From SCTG01 sp964384595 (GTDB lineage Bacteria; Nitrospirota; Nitrospiria; Nitrospirales; NS-4): a DNA stretch of 24,738 bases. The stretch lies in NCBI GenBank assembly GCA_964384595.1, contig CAYLLY010000028.1, forward strand, positions 1 to 24,738. The letters run 5' to 3'. Below, piece by piece: positions 9,347 through 17,499 of the stretch (position 1 is its first letter; each line of letters begins with the position of its first letter). The notes beneath the pieces were generated by a model. That model worked only from the letters and a program-made list of their open reading frames with translations, was not told the DNA's origin and searched no databases. Both the position numbers and the translations under genes were made by a program.

Positions 9347-10773
9347 CGCTTCCAACGGGTCGTGCCGTCGGGCCGGTCTTCAAGAATGATGCCTTGCGAA
9401 GCGAGTTCTTTCCGAATGACGTCGGCCTTCGCAAAATCCTTTTTCGATCGAGCTTCGTTCCGCTCGGCAATCAGTCGTTCAATTTCGCCAGCACCGAGGA
9501 CGGCATGACTCTCCTTGAACTCCCACTCCTTGACCGACACCTGGAAGAGACCCAGCACCTGGCCGAATCGCAGGAAGATGGCACGCGCCTCGGTCTTTGC
9601 TTCATGCGAGAGTCCGGCCTGGAGCCTCGTGTTCAGCTCGCTCCGCAAGCGCTGAAACTCCGCGAGGGCCACGGGCGTGTTGAAGTCGTCATCCATCGCC
9701 TGCTCAAACGCCACCGCGAACTTCGACAAGAGTTCTTTGACGTCGCCGTCGGTAGTCTCTTTCGACGAGGTCTTTTCGTCCAGGCGGAGCAAGAGGTCGT
9801 AGAAGTTGTTGAGCCCGGCCCGCGCCTGCCGTAGGGCCTCGTCCGAAAAATCAATCGGGCCGCGGTACTGCGTTGAGAGCAGGAAGTGGCGCACCACTTC
9901 GGCGGTGACCTTCTCGGGCGCCGGAAACTTCTCGAAAATCTCCTTGACCGTGAAGAAGTTCCCGAGCGACTTGGACATCTTCTCCTGGTTGATCTGCACG
10001 AAGCCGTTATGCAGCCAATAGCGGGCGAACTCCTTGCCGGTCGCCGCGCAGGACTGCGCGATTTCATTCTCGTGATGGGGGAAAATGAGATCGGCGCCCC
10101 CGCCGTGAATGTCGAAGGTCTCGCCCAGATGGCGGATCGACATGGCCGAACATTCGATGTGCCAGCCGGGCCGCCCTGGCCCCCAGGGACTCGGCCAAGC
10201 CGGCTCTCCGACCTTAGCCCCCTTCCATAGGGCAAAGTCCATCGGGTCCCGCTTCCGCTCATCCACCTCGACGCGGGCACCCGCCTGCATCTCGTCGAGC
10301 TTGCGCTTGGAGAGCCGCCCGTATCCGGGAAACTTCCGGACCTCGAAGTAGACGTCCCCTTCGACATGATAGGCGACGCCTTTCTCCAACAGCTTGCCGA
10401 TGAGCCTGACAATGTCGTCCATGTGCTCGGTGGCCTTGGGCTCTTGCGTCGCCTTGAGCACCCCCAACCGGCCCATGTCACGATAGTAGGCGTCGATGTA
10501 CCGTGTCGTCACCTCCTGCCAGGGAATGCCCAACTGGGTGGCCCGGTTGATGATCTTGTCGTCCACGTCCGTGAAGTTTTTGACGAACGTGACGGTGAAC
10601 CCGGAGTGCTCGAGATACCGCCGAATCATTTCAAAGACCAGGGCGCTACGGGCGTGGCCGAGATGGCAGTCGTCGTAGACCGTGACACCGCACACGTACA
10701 TCCGGACCCGGCCTGGTGCCAGCGGTTCGAACGGCTCCTTGCGGCCGGTCAGGGTATTGAAGACTTTCAGCAT
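9343..10773 (-). CDS. cysS: Cysteinyl-tRNA synthetase
   Basis: Class I aminoacyl-tRNA synthetase that charges tRNA-Cys. I place the start at the ATG at 10773-10771 (MLKVFNTLTGRKEPF), giving 476 residues; an open frame continues upstream but the family normally begins here. Signature motifs are HLGH (residues 37-40, the HIGH motif), KMSKS (265-269) and the zinc ligands Cys28 (MYVCG), Cys208 (HIECSAMS), His233 and Glu237 (in PHHENE). VTVYDDCHLGHARS and FVKNFTDVDDKII are typical family blocks, and the length fits. The start overlaps the end of pcm by 7 bases, with GGAG 9 bases upstream. The TGA at 9345-9343 overlaps the rlmB start. A pcm, cysS, rlmB order points to one transcript. Confidence 0.97.
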   Translation of the reverse strand: MLKVFNTLTGRKEPFEPLAPGRVRMYVCGVTVYDDCHLGHARSALVFEMIRRYLEHSGFTVTFVKNFTDVDDKIINRATQLGIPWQEVTTRYIDAYYRDMGRLGVLKATQEPKATEHMDDIVRLIGKLLEKGVAYHVEGDVYFEVRKFPGYGRLSKRKLDEMQAGARVEVDERKRDPMDFALWKGAKVGEPAWPSPWGPGRPGWHIECSAMSIRHLGETFDIHGGGADLIFPHHENEIAQSCAATGKEFARYWLHNGFVQINQEKMSKSLGNFFTVKEIFEKFPAPEKVTAEVVRHFLLSTQYRGPIDFSDEALRQARAGLNNFYDLLLRLDEKTSSKETTDGDVKELLSKFAVAFEQAMDDDFNTPVALAEFQRLRSELNTRLQAGLSHEAKTEARAIFLRFGQVLGLFQVSVKEWEFKESHAVLGAGEIERLIAERNEARSKKDFAKADVIRKELASQGIILEDRPDGTTRWKR

Positions 10774-11420
10774 GCGTCCGCGCTCCACGCGAAGGCGCCG
10801 ATGAACGGGACGAATACGCAATCGCCCAAGTCGCTCACGACCATCTTATCGCGTTGCTTGACCCCCAGTTGCAGCACCTGCGTGTTCCGGTCGCCGACCG
10901 GGATCACCAGCCGCCCCCCTTCCTTCAACTGCTCAACGAGCAGGGACGGGATGGCAGGCGACCCGGCCGCCACCAGGATGGCGTCGAAGGGAGCGGCCTC
11001 GCCCCACCCGTACGTCCCGTCGCTGTTCCGGACGGCCACGTTCCGGTACCCCAGCCGGTCGAGCCGCTCGCGGGCCTGCAGAGCCAGGGATTTCACCCGT
11101 TCGATGGAATAAACGCGGGCGGCCAGCTCGGCCAGGATCGCCGTCTGATACCCTGACCCCGTCCCGATCTCCAGGACCCTGTCGGTTGCCTGAAGCGCGA
11201 GCGCCTGCGTCATCAGCGCTACGATGTACGGCTGCGAAATGGTCTGTTTCTCGCCGATCGGCAGTGCCGAATCGTCATAGGCCCGATCGCTCAGCGCCTC
11301 TTCGAGAAACAGATGGCGCGGGACCTTCCGCATCGCCTCCAGCACGCGCGCATCGGTGATGCCCCGGGCGGCGATCTGCCCCTCGACCATTTTCATCCGG
11401 GCCCTGTCGGGATTGGTCAT
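10767..11420 (-). CDS. pcm: Protein-L-isoaspartate O-methyltransferase
   Basis: Repairs age-damaged proteins by methylating isoaspartyl residues with S-adenosylmethionine; cytoplasmic. I place the start at the ATG at 11420-11418 (MTNPDRARMKMVEGQI), giving 217 residues as in the family; no strong ribosome site is visible, and ATGs at 11456 and 11396 are alternatives. Longer frames run into the tRNA gene and are unlikely. Motifs are YDDSALPIGEKQTISQP (the conserved P-I-G-x-x-Q-T-I-S motif), the SAM motif VLEIGTGSGYQTAILAEL, FDAILVAAGSPAIP and RLVIPVGDRNTQ. It sits between tRNA-Pro and cysS on the same strand and overlaps cysS by 7 bases. Identification is firm. Confidence 0.94.
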   Translation of the reverse strand: MTNPDRARMKMVEGQIAARGITDARVLEAMRKVPRHLFLEEALSDRAYDDSALPIGEKQTISQPYIVALMTQALALQATDRVLEIGTGSGYQTAILAELAARVYSIERVKSLALQARERLDRLGYRNVAVRNSDGTYGWGEAAPFDAILVAAGSPAIPSLLVEQLKEGGRLVIPVGDRNTQVLQLGVKQRDKMVVSDLGDCVFVPFIGAFAWSADAC

Positions 11421-11447
11421 CTCAGGAAGGGAAGCGGTATTGAATAT

Positions 11448-11472
11448 CCGCCGCATTTGATTGAAGCGGCGG
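11448..11472 (-). other. 7-bp stem-loop between tRNA-Pro and pcm
   Basis: CCGCCGC and GCGGCGG flank an 11-base loop. The downstream flank on the minus strand (ATATTCAAT) has no T-run, so it is not a clear intrinsic terminator. It may be a weak terminator or a processing structure separating the tRNA from pcm mRNA. One alternative pcm start codon (11456-11454) would lie within it, which favours the downstream start. Confidence 0.35.
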
Positions 11473-11489
11473 TACGAGCTAGCTTGGTT

Positions 11490-11566
11490 TGGTCGGGGCG
11501 GCGGGATTTGAACCCACGACCACTCGCACCCCAAGCGAGTGCGCTACCGGGCTGCGCTACGCCCCG
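11490..11566 (-). tRNA. tRNA-Pro (anticodon GGG), CCA encoded
   Basis: Folds as a complete cloverleaf on the minus strand: acceptor stem CGGGGCG with CGCCCCG, D-arm GCGC with GCGC, anticodon stem CTCGC with GCGAG around the 7-base loop TTGGGGT (anticodon GGG, reading CCC), T-arm GTGGG/CCCGC with loop TTCAAAT, discriminator A and a genomically encoded CCA (11492-11490). Length is 77 nt including CCA. It lies 36 bp after the MerR gene and about 70 bp before pcm, so it is probably transcribed with one of these. Confidence 0.95.
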
Positions 11567-11602
11567 AACCGTTTGGATCATGTGTCCTGTATCGGCGAGC
11601 GG

Positions 11603-11980
11603 TTACTTTTGCTCCCCGAGCACCTTCAGCATCTCATGGATCTCGTGCTTGACGCGACGCACCACGTCGGCCGTCGCGCGGGAGGGACGCCGCTCCTGTG
11701 TGCCCTCCCTGGTATGCCAGCGTCGTTTGAGTCCCTCGATCGTGTAGCCCTTATCGTAACGCATTCGCTTGATCTGGAGGAGGGTCTCAATATCCTTGGG
11801 CGTGTACTTCCGCTGGCGGCCGCGGGTCTTTTGGGGACGCAGGAACCCGAATTCTGATTCCCAAAACCGCAGCACGTAAGCGGGAAGGCCGGTCAGCCGG
11901 CTGACCTCGCCGATCTTGTAAAAGAGCTTCTCGCCGACCGCTGCGCTGGTTTCGGCGGATCCTGATGCCCCGGTAGCCAT
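11603..11980 (-). CDS. MerR-family transcriptional regulator
   Basis: A 125-residue regulator with a MerR-type winged helix: FYKIGEVSRLTGLPAYVLRFWESEF (helix-turn-helix 1), then LRPQKTRGRQRKYTPKDIETLLQIKRMRYDKGYTIEGLKRRW (wing and helices of the second part). It ends in a helical dimerisation segment (about 95-122). No cysteine-rich metal-binding end is present, so it is not a metal-sensing MerR; it resembles short MerR regulators encoded next to IHF-alpha in many Gram-negatives. The ATG at 11980-11978 has no good ribosome site; translation may be coupled to ihfA, which ends 18 bp upstream. Effector and target are unknown. Confidence 0.88.
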   Translation of the reverse strand: MATGASGSAETSAAVGEKLFYKIGEVSRLTGLPAYVLRFWESEFGFLRPQKTRGRQRKYTPKDIETLLQIKRMRYDKGYTIEGLKRRWHTREGTQERRPSRATADVVRRVKHEIHEMLKVLGEQK

Positions 11981-11998
11981 ACGAGCAGACGCGGGCGG

Positions 11999-12271
11999 CT
12001 AGTTCACGTATTTTTTAAAGATTTGGCTCGGACGGAAGGTCACGACGCGTCGCGGGGTGATCCCGATCTCTTCACCAGTCCGGGGGTTCCGACCCTTCCT
12101 AGGCCCCTTGCTCCGGACGACGAAATTGCCGAAGCCGGCGATTTTAAAAGATTCGCCCTTCTGCAGTATCCCTTTGATCGTATCGAGCACCAACTCTACG
12201 AGGTCGGCAGCTTCTTTCTTGGAGACGCCAACCTTTTCATATATTTCGGTCGCGATGTCCGCCTTCCTCAT
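11999..12271 (-). CDS. ihfA: Integration host factor alpha-type DNA-bending protein
   Basis: A 90-residue HU/IHF-family protein: MRKADIATEIYEKVGVSKKEAADLV at the N-terminus, the KIAGFGNFVVR core, and the arm segment RNPRTGEEIGITPRRVVTFRPS, whose Pro intercalates in the minor groove. The GPRKGRNPRTGEE arm and the C-terminal FRPSQIFKKYVN favour IHF-alpha over HU. It bends DNA at specific sites, and sigma54 promoters often need IHF to bring the activator to the polymerase, which is relevant to the pilin promoter nearby. The ATG has GGAGG 9 bases upstream. The gap of 76 bp after cimA holds no promoter I would call, so it may be read through from the amino-acid operon. Confidence 0.88.
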   Translation of the reverse strand: MRKADIATEIYEKVGVSKKEAADLVELVLDTIKGILQKGESFKIAGFGNFVVRSKGPRKGRNPRTGEEIGITPRRVVTFRPSQIFKKYVN

Positions 12272-12347
12272 CCCGCCACCCTCCGATTCGCCTCAACAGG
12301 CAAAATCCCTTGCGAGATCACTACGATACGAAAGCCGCCCCAGGAAG

Positions 12348-13946
12348 TCAAGCAGAACCGTCCTTTAAAGAACGTCGATCTTTCACCATCTTATATTCAA
12401 TGCTGTCGGCCAGCGCCTGCCAGCTCGCTTCCATGATGTTCTCGGACACCCCCACCGTCCCCCACTTGTCCTTGTGATCCCCTGATTCGATCAACACGCG
12501 GACCCGCGAAGCAGTCCCCTTGTTGGCGGCCAGGACTCGGACTTTGTAATCCAGCAGCTTCACCTCCCGCAACTGCGGGTAGAACTTCTCAAGAGCCTTG
12601 CGCAGCGCATGGTCCAGGGCATTGACGGGTCCCGTGCCGACGGCCACCGTATGCTCCACCGTGGCGCCGACCTTGACCATCACCGCAGCCTCCGAGATCG
12701 GCTCCTCATCCGCGCGTCGCTTCTCCACAATCACCCGGAAGCCCATCAATTCGAACGACGGCTTGAGCTTCCCGACCATGCGGCGCATCAACAGCTCGAA
12801 CGAGCCTTCGGCGCCCTCGAACTGATAGCCCTGATTCTCCAGATCCTTGAGCGTCGCCAGCAGTTCCTGGGCCTTGGGGTCTTTCTTGCGCAGCTTGATG
12901 TGAAACTCCTCGGCCTTCGCCGCCAGGCTGCTCTTCCCGGCGTAGTCGGAGATGAGCATCCGCTGGCGATTGCCGACCGCCTCCGGCCGGACATGCTCGT
13001 AAGTCATCGGGTTCTTCCGGACCGCGTCGATATGCACGCCCCCCTTGTGGGCGAACGCCGAGTCTCCCACGTAGGGCTGGTGCTTGTTCGGCACCAGGTT
13101 GGCGATCTCGGCCACGAAGTGGGAGACCTCGCGGAGATTGCGCAACTGGTCCGGCGTCACCGGCGGCAGCTTCATCTTGAAATTCAGGTTCGGGATGATC
13201 GAGGACAGATTGGCGTTGCCGCACCGCTCGCCGATCCCGTTGATCGTCCCCTGCACCTGGAGCACCCCTTCCTGGATCGCGACCAGCGAGTTGGCGACGG
13301 CCATCTCCGCGTCGTTGTGGGCATGGATGCCCAGCCCCACGCCGATCTCCCTCGCGACCTCCGCGACGATTCGTCTGACTTCCCACGGCATCGTCCCGCC
13401 GTTCGTGTCGCACAGGATGATCCGCTCCGCGCCGGCCTCCTGCGCTTTCAGGAGCGTGTGCAGCGCATACCCCGGATCGGCCTTGTAGCCGTCGAAGAAG
13501 TGCTCAGCATCGTAAAACACCCGGCGGCCCTTGCCCTTCAGGAAGGCCACGGAGTCCTCGATCAGCTCGAGATTCTTCTTGAGCGAGATCCCCAAGGCGT
13601 CCGTGACGTGCAGGTTCCAGCTCTTGCCGAACAGCGTTACATAGCGGGTATCCGCGTCGAGCAGGGACTTGAGGACGGGATCGTTGTGGACGGTGTTCGT
13701 GGCCCTCCGCGTCGAGCCGAAGGCCACAACCTTGGCCTGCTTGAGGGGCACCGTCTTGATCATGCGGAAGAAGTCGATGTCCCGGGGATTGGCGCCGGGC
13801 CACCCCCCCTCGATGAAGTGGGCCCCGAGCTCATCGAGCTTCCGGGCCACGCGCACCTTGTCCTCGGCCGAAAACGAGACGTCCTCGGCCTGGGCGCCGT
13901 CGCGCAGCGTCGTGTCGTAGATCTCGATGTGCTTCGGCGTGGACAT
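12348..13946 (-). CDS. cimA: (R)-citramalate synthase
   Basis: Condenses pyruvate with acetyl-CoA to (R)-citramalate, the first step of the threonine-independent isoleucine pathway. I start at the ATG at 13946-13944, which overlaps the TAA of lysC by one base (TAATG), giving 532 residues; an upstream in-frame start is not needed. It opens MSTPKHIEIYDTTLRDGAQ with the DRE-TIM metal-binding Asp16 and Arg15, then ERCGNANLSSIIP and HVRPEAVGNRQRMLISDYAGKS, which are typical of the CimA branch of the LeuA/isopropylmalate synthase family. A C-terminal regulatory (LeuA dimer) domain (from about residue 390) may give feedback by isoleucine. The clustering with lysC, thrC and hom supports CimA over homocitrate or isopropylmalate synthase. 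Confidence 0.9.
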   Translation of the reverse strand: MSTPKHIEIYDTTLRDGAQAEDVSFSAEDKVRVARKLDELGAHFIEGGWPGANPRDIDFFRMIKTVPLKQAKVVAFGSTRRATNTVHNDPVLKSLLDADTRYVTLFGKSWNLHVTDALGISLKKNLELIEDSVAFLKGKGRRVFYDAEHFFDGYKADPGYALHTLLKAQEAGAERIILCDTNGGTMPWEVRRIVAEVAREIGVGLGIHAHNDAEMAVANSLVAIQEGVLQVQGTINGIGERCGNANLSSIIPNLNFKMKLPPVTPDQLRNLREVSHFVAEIANLVPNKHQPYVGDSAFAHKGGVHIDAVRKNPMTYEHVRPEAVGNRQRMLISDYAGKSSLAAKAEEFHIKLRKKDPKAQELLATLKDLENQGYQFEGAEGSFELLMRRMVGKLKPSFELMGFRVIVEKRRADEEPISEAAVMVKVGATVEHTVAVGTGPVNALDHALRKALEKFYPQLREVKLLDYKVRVLAANKGTASRVRVLIESGDHKDKWGTVGVSENIMEASWQALADSIEYKMVKDRRSLKDGSA

Positions 13947-15163
13947 TACCCCTTCTCCAGCCCGAACGCCTTGTGTAGCGACCGGATGGCTTGCTCCATG
14001 GACTTCTCCTCGATGACGCATGAGATTTTGATCTCGGAGGTGCTGATCATCATGATGTTGATGCCTTCGCCGGCCAGGGTCTCAAACATCCGCGCGGCGA
14101 CCCCGGAGTGGGACCGCATGCCGACGCCGATCAGCGAGACCTTGGCGATCTGGTCCTTGACCTCCACGCTCTTCGCGCCGATGTCCTTGGCGATGCGGTT
14201 GGCGAGATCCACCGCCTTGGGGAGATCCGCGCGGGGGATCGTGAACGACAGGTCGGTCAGATCGCCCTGGCCGACGTTCTGGATGATCATGTCCACCAGG
14301 ATATTGGCGGAGCCTATCGCCCCGAAGATGCGGGCGGCGATCCCCGGCCGGTCCGGCACCCCGATGAACGTCACCTTCGCCTGGTTGCGATCTCCCGTCA
14401 CGCCGGAGACCACGACTTGCTCCATGTCCTGATCCTCCTTGGTTACCATCGTCCCACGGCCGTCGACGAAGGTGGACTTGACCACCACCGGCACCCCGTA
14501 CTTGGCGGCGAACTCGACCGAGCGGCTCTGCAGCACCTTCGCCCCCAGACTCGCGAACTCCAGCATTTCCTCGTACGAGACCTTGTCCAGCCGGCGCGCC
14601 GACGGGACCACGTTGGGGTCCGCCGTGTACACGCCGTCCACGTCGGTATAGATGATGCAGCCCTCGGCCTTCAACGCGGCGGCCAGGGCCACGGCGGTGA
14701 GATCCGAGCCCCCGCGTCCGAGCGTCGTCACATCGTTCTGCTCGTTGATGCCCTGGAACCCCGCCACGACCGGGATGATGCCCTTATCGAGGGCATGTTG
14801 GATCCGGTCGGCCGCGATGCGTTCGATCCGGGCCTTCGTATGCGTGCTGTCGGTGATGATCCCGACCTGCCGCCCGGTATAGGAACGGGCTTCGAATCCC
14901 ATCGCGCGCAACGCCATCGCCAGCAGGGCGATCGTCACGCGCTCCCCGGTAGAGAGCAGCATGTCCATCTCGCGCTCGTCCGGACAATCGGCGACGTCGT
15001 GCGCGAGCTTCACGAGACGGTCCGTCTCGCCGCTCATGGCGGAGAGCACCACCAGGACGGTGTCGCCCGCCCGCCGGCTCCTGGCGACCAGCCCCGCCAC
15101 ATGCTTGATCCGATCGACGTTCGCGACCGAAGTCCCGCCGAATTTCTGAACGACTAACGGCAT
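13946..15163 (-). CDS. lysC: Aspartate kinase with two ACT domains
   Basis: Phosphorylates aspartate, the committed step for lysine, methionine, threonine and diaminopimelate. The 405-residue, single-subunit form has the kinase motif KFGGTSV (7-13), STGERVTIALLAMAL (71-85), GRGGSDLTAVALAAAL (149-164) and YTDVDGVYTADPNVVP (172-187), followed by two ACT domains (about 264-330 and 342-402) for allosteric control by lysine and/or threonine. The ATG at 15163-15161 has GGAAG upstream and lies 6 bp after the phosphoglycerate-mutase-like gene; the TAA overlaps the cimA start by one base. The length and tandem ACT layout are normal for a monofunctional bacterial enzyme. Confidence 0.96.
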   Translation of the reverse strand: MPLVVQKFGGTSVANVDRIKHVAGLVARSRRAGDTVLVVLSAMSGETDRLVKLAHDVADCPDEREMDMLLSTGERVTIALLAMALRAMGFEARSYTGRQVGIITDSTHTKARIERIAADRIQHALDKGIIPVVAGFQGINEQNDVTTLGRGGSDLTAVALAAALKAEGCIIYTDVDGVYTADPNVVPSARRLDKVSYEEMLEFASLGAKVLQSRSVEFAAKYGVPVVVKSTFVDGRGTMVTKEDQDMEQVVVSGVTGDRNQAKVTFIGVPDRPGIAARIFGAIGSANILVDMIIQNVGQGDLTDLSFTIPRADLPKAVDLANRIAKDIGAKSVEVKDQIAKVSLIGVGMRSHSGVAARMFETLAGEGINIMMISTSEIKISCVIEEKSMEQAIRSLHKAFGLEKG

Positions 15164-15169
15164 CGTCCG

Positions 15170-16402
15170 TCACTTCCCCAACAATTTCCCGATCAGCTTC
15201 GTGGCATCGGCCAGCACCGTCTTCGTGGCTAGGGCGTCCGCCTCGTTGAAGCCGCGGTCCGCCTCGGTGCGATCGCGGGAGGCCGGCCCTTCATAGAGGG
15301 CGAACGGGACCGGCTCATTCGTATGGCACCGGAGCGCCACCGGCGTGGCATGGTTGCACACCGCCAGCACGCGATGCGGTCCCCGCTTCGGCAATCCTTT
15401 CAGCAACGTTCCCACCGTGTGCTCGTCGAACGCCTCGATGGCCCGCACCTTGGCCTGCACGTCTCCCTGGTGGCTCGCATCATCCGTCGCTCCCAGATGG
15501 ACGTATACTAGATCCCGCTTCTCCAACTCCTTGAGCGCGCACTCGGCCTTCCCGAGATAATCGGTGTCCACGGAGCCCGTGGCCCCCTCCACTTTCACCA
15601 CCTCGAAGCCGCACGTCAGACCCAACCCCCGCGGCAGGTCCAGCGCCGCGACCATGGTCGCGGACAGGCCGTAGCGCTCCGTCAGCTTCGGCAACTTCGG
15701 CGCCTTGCCGTGGCCCCACAGCCAGATGCCGTTCGCCGGCGGCTTGCCCGCTTCGATCCGGTCCTGGTTGATCTGATGCGCGCGCAGGATCGCCAGGGCC
15801 TCGTCCATCAGCGCGCGCAGGACCTTGTCGCCGTCCCCTTTCGGCAGAAAGTCACCCACCGGCTTGCCCGCGATGTCGTGGGGAGGCGTCACCGTGACGC
15901 GGTGCTTGCCCTCCGCCCAGACCATGAGATTCCGGTACGACACGCCGGGATAGAACTGCACGACTTCGGTGCCCAATTGTTCATTGACGTCGTAGATCAG
16001 CTCCTTGGCTTCCAGCGACTCGATCTGGCCTGCGCTGTAATCCTCCATCACGGCGTGGGGGCCCAGCTTCTTCACGTCGTACCCGCCGGTATCCACCCGC
16101 AGGGTGACCAGGTTGCACCGGTAGGCGACGTCGTCCGGATTGAGCGCCACGCCGAGGCCGGCCGCTTCCAGCGGCGCGAGTCCGGTGTAATACTTTTTCG
16201 GGTCATAGCCCAGGATCGCCAGTTGCGTCACATCGCCGCCCGGATAGAACCCATCCGGTGTGGTCTTGACCAGGCCCAGCTCGCCATGACGGGCGAGGAA
16301 ATCCAGGTTGGGAGTCTTGGCCGCCTGCAGCGGCGTCCGCCCTCCGAGTTCCGCCAACGGATGGTCGCCCATCCCATCCCCCAGCAGGATCACGTATTTC
16401 AT
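15170..16402 (-). CDS. Phosphoglycerate-mutase-like protein (apgM/proposed homoserine kinase family) with altered active site
   Basis: A 410-residue member of the alkaline-phosphatase-superfamily, cofactor-independent phosphoglycerate mutase group: GDGMGD (8-13), ILGYDPKKYYTGLAPLEAAG (63-82), VHLGATDDASHQGD (301-314) and NHATPVALRCHT (350-361). Members beside hom/thrC/lysC have been proposed to act as homoserine kinases where thrB is absent (an NCBIfam/TIGRFAM model carries that name); this gene lies between thrC and lysC. Compared with the family as I know it, the P-G-S-D metal/nucleophile Ser reads Gly56 (PGGDVTQLA), and the D-H ligand pair reads Asn350-His351. The other expected ligands Asp9, Asp307, His311 and His360 are present. 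Catalysis is therefore uncertain; Thr59 could be a substitute nucleophile. ATG 16402-16400; the nearest GGGGAGG is about 15 bases upstream. Confidence 0.8.
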   Translation of the reverse strand: MKYVILLGDGMGDHPLAELGGRTPLQAAKTPNLDFLARHGELGLVKTTPDGFYPGGDVTQLAILGYDPKKYYTGLAPLEAAGLGVALNPDDVAYRCNLVTLRVDTGGYDVKKLGPHAVMEDYSAGQIESLEAKELIYDVNEQLGTEVVQFYPGVSYRNLMVWAEGKHRVTVTPPHDIAGKPVGDFLPKGDGDKVLRALMDEALAILRAHQINQDRIEAGKPPANGIWLWGHGKAPKLPKLTERYGLSATMVAALDLPRGLGLTCGFEVVKVEGATGSVDTDYLGKAECALKELEKRDLVYVHLGATDDASHQGDVQAKVRAIEAFDEHTVGTLLKGLPKRGPHRVLAVCNHATPVALRCHTNEPVPFALYEGPASRDRTEADRGFNEADALATKTVLADATKLIGKLLGK

Positions 16403-16439
16403 GCGAACCGGATGCGCCCTCCCCGCGCAAGACTGGTAG

Positions 16440-17498
16440 TTAATAGCCCAACACCCTCACGACGTCTTCCATGTTGGCCTGGATCGTCGTCGGCTTCTGC
16501 GACACCGAGATCGCGATGTCCACGTCCTTGAGGCCATGGCCGGTCAACGTGCACACGGCCGATTCGCCGTCCTTGAACAGCCCCGCCTTCTGCATTTTGA
16601 TGACCCCGGCGACCGACGCGGCGGAGGCCGGCTCACAGAAGATGCCTTCCAGGGCTGCCACCATCCGGTACGCTTCCACGATTTCCTCATCCGTCACGAG
16701 GTCGATCTTGCCGTTCGAGTCCTGCATGGCCTTCACCGCCTGCACCCAACTGGCCGGGTTGCCGATGCGGATGGCCGTCGCGATCGTTTTGGGCTTCTCC
16801 ACGACGTGGCCCAGCACGATGGGCGCGGCACCCGCGGCCTGAAACCCCATCATGCGCGGCAGCCGGGAGCATTTGCCGGCCCGGTGATACTCCTGATACC
16901 CTCGCCAATACGCGGTGATGTTGCCGGCGTTGCCCACCGGCAGGAAATGGTACAGCGGCGCGTCTCCCAGTTGATCGCAGACCTCGAACGCCGCCGTCTT
17001 CTGGCCCTCCAGCCGGTAGGGATTGACCGAGTTCACCAGGATGATCCCGTACTTGACCGAGATCTCCTTGACGATCGTCAGGGCCTGATCGAAATTCCCC
17101 TGGACCTGGAGCACCGTCGCGCGGTGCATCATCGCCTGCGCCAGCTTGCCCAGCGCGATCTTGCCCTCGGGGATCAGCACGAAGACTTGCAGCCCCGCCC
17201 GGCCGCCGTACGCAGCCGCCGCGGCCGAGGTATTGCCGGTGGAGGCGCAGATGACCGCGCGCGCGCCCTCCTCGACAGCCTTGGAAATCGCCAGCGTCAT
17301 CCCCCGGTCTTTGAAGGAGCCGGTCGGGTTGGCGCCCTCGAACTTGAGGTAGAGATCGAGCCGCGGCGCGATCGCTTCCGCGAGGCGGGGCGCGCGCACC
17401 AGCGGCGTATTCCCCTCTCTCAGCGTGACCACCGGCGTGGACGCGCTCACGGGCAGATAGGCCCGGTACTCCTCAATGATCCCTCGCCAGGCGCCCAT
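16440..17498 (-). CDS. thrC: Threonine synthase
   Basis: Pyridoxal-phosphate enzyme converting O-phosphohomoserine to threonine. The 352-residue protein has the PLP lysine in NPTGSFKDRGM (Lys63), the asparagine loop ASTGNTSAAAAAY, the phosphate loop LPVGNAGNITAYWRG, and EGIFCEPASAAS near the C-terminus: the pattern of the short class of threonine synthases. It starts with ATG at 17498-17496, one base past the TAG of hom, with GAGGA about 9 bases upstream. It needs phosphohomoserine, yet no classical homoserine kinase gene is in this cluster; the next gene, phosphoglycerate-mutase-like, is a candidate supplier. Identification is firm. Confidence 0.95.
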   Translation of the reverse strand: MGAWRGIIEEYRAYLPVSASTPVVTLREGNTPLVRAPRLAEAIAPRLDLYLKFEGANPTGSFKDRGMTLAISKAVEEGARAVICASTGNTSAAAAAYGGRAGLQVFVLIPEGKIALGKLAQAMMHRATVLQVQGNFDQALTIVKEISVKYGIILVNSVNPYRLEGQKTAAFEVCDQLGDAPLYHFLPVGNAGNITAYWRGYQEYHRAGKCSRLPRMMGFQAAGAAPIVLGHVVEKPKTIATAIRIGNPASWVQAVKAMQDSNGKIDLVTDEEIVEAYRMVAALEGIFCEPASAASVAGVIKMQKAGLFKDGESAVCTLTGHGLKDVDIAISVSQKPTTIQANMEDVVRVLGY

Positions 17499-17499
17499 G

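Noticed and set aside
11421..11534. N-terminal extension of pcm through the tRNA gene
   Set aside because: The extra residues come from antisense reading of structured tRNA sequence; the family starts near the ATG at 11420.
12609..14432. Plus-strand open frame of about 600 codons opposite cimA and lysC; similar long frames opposite hom/aminotransferase (17476-19422) and the four-domain gene (20319-22541)
   Set aside because: The same antisense composition bias and no family motif; codon-bias shadows of the real genes.
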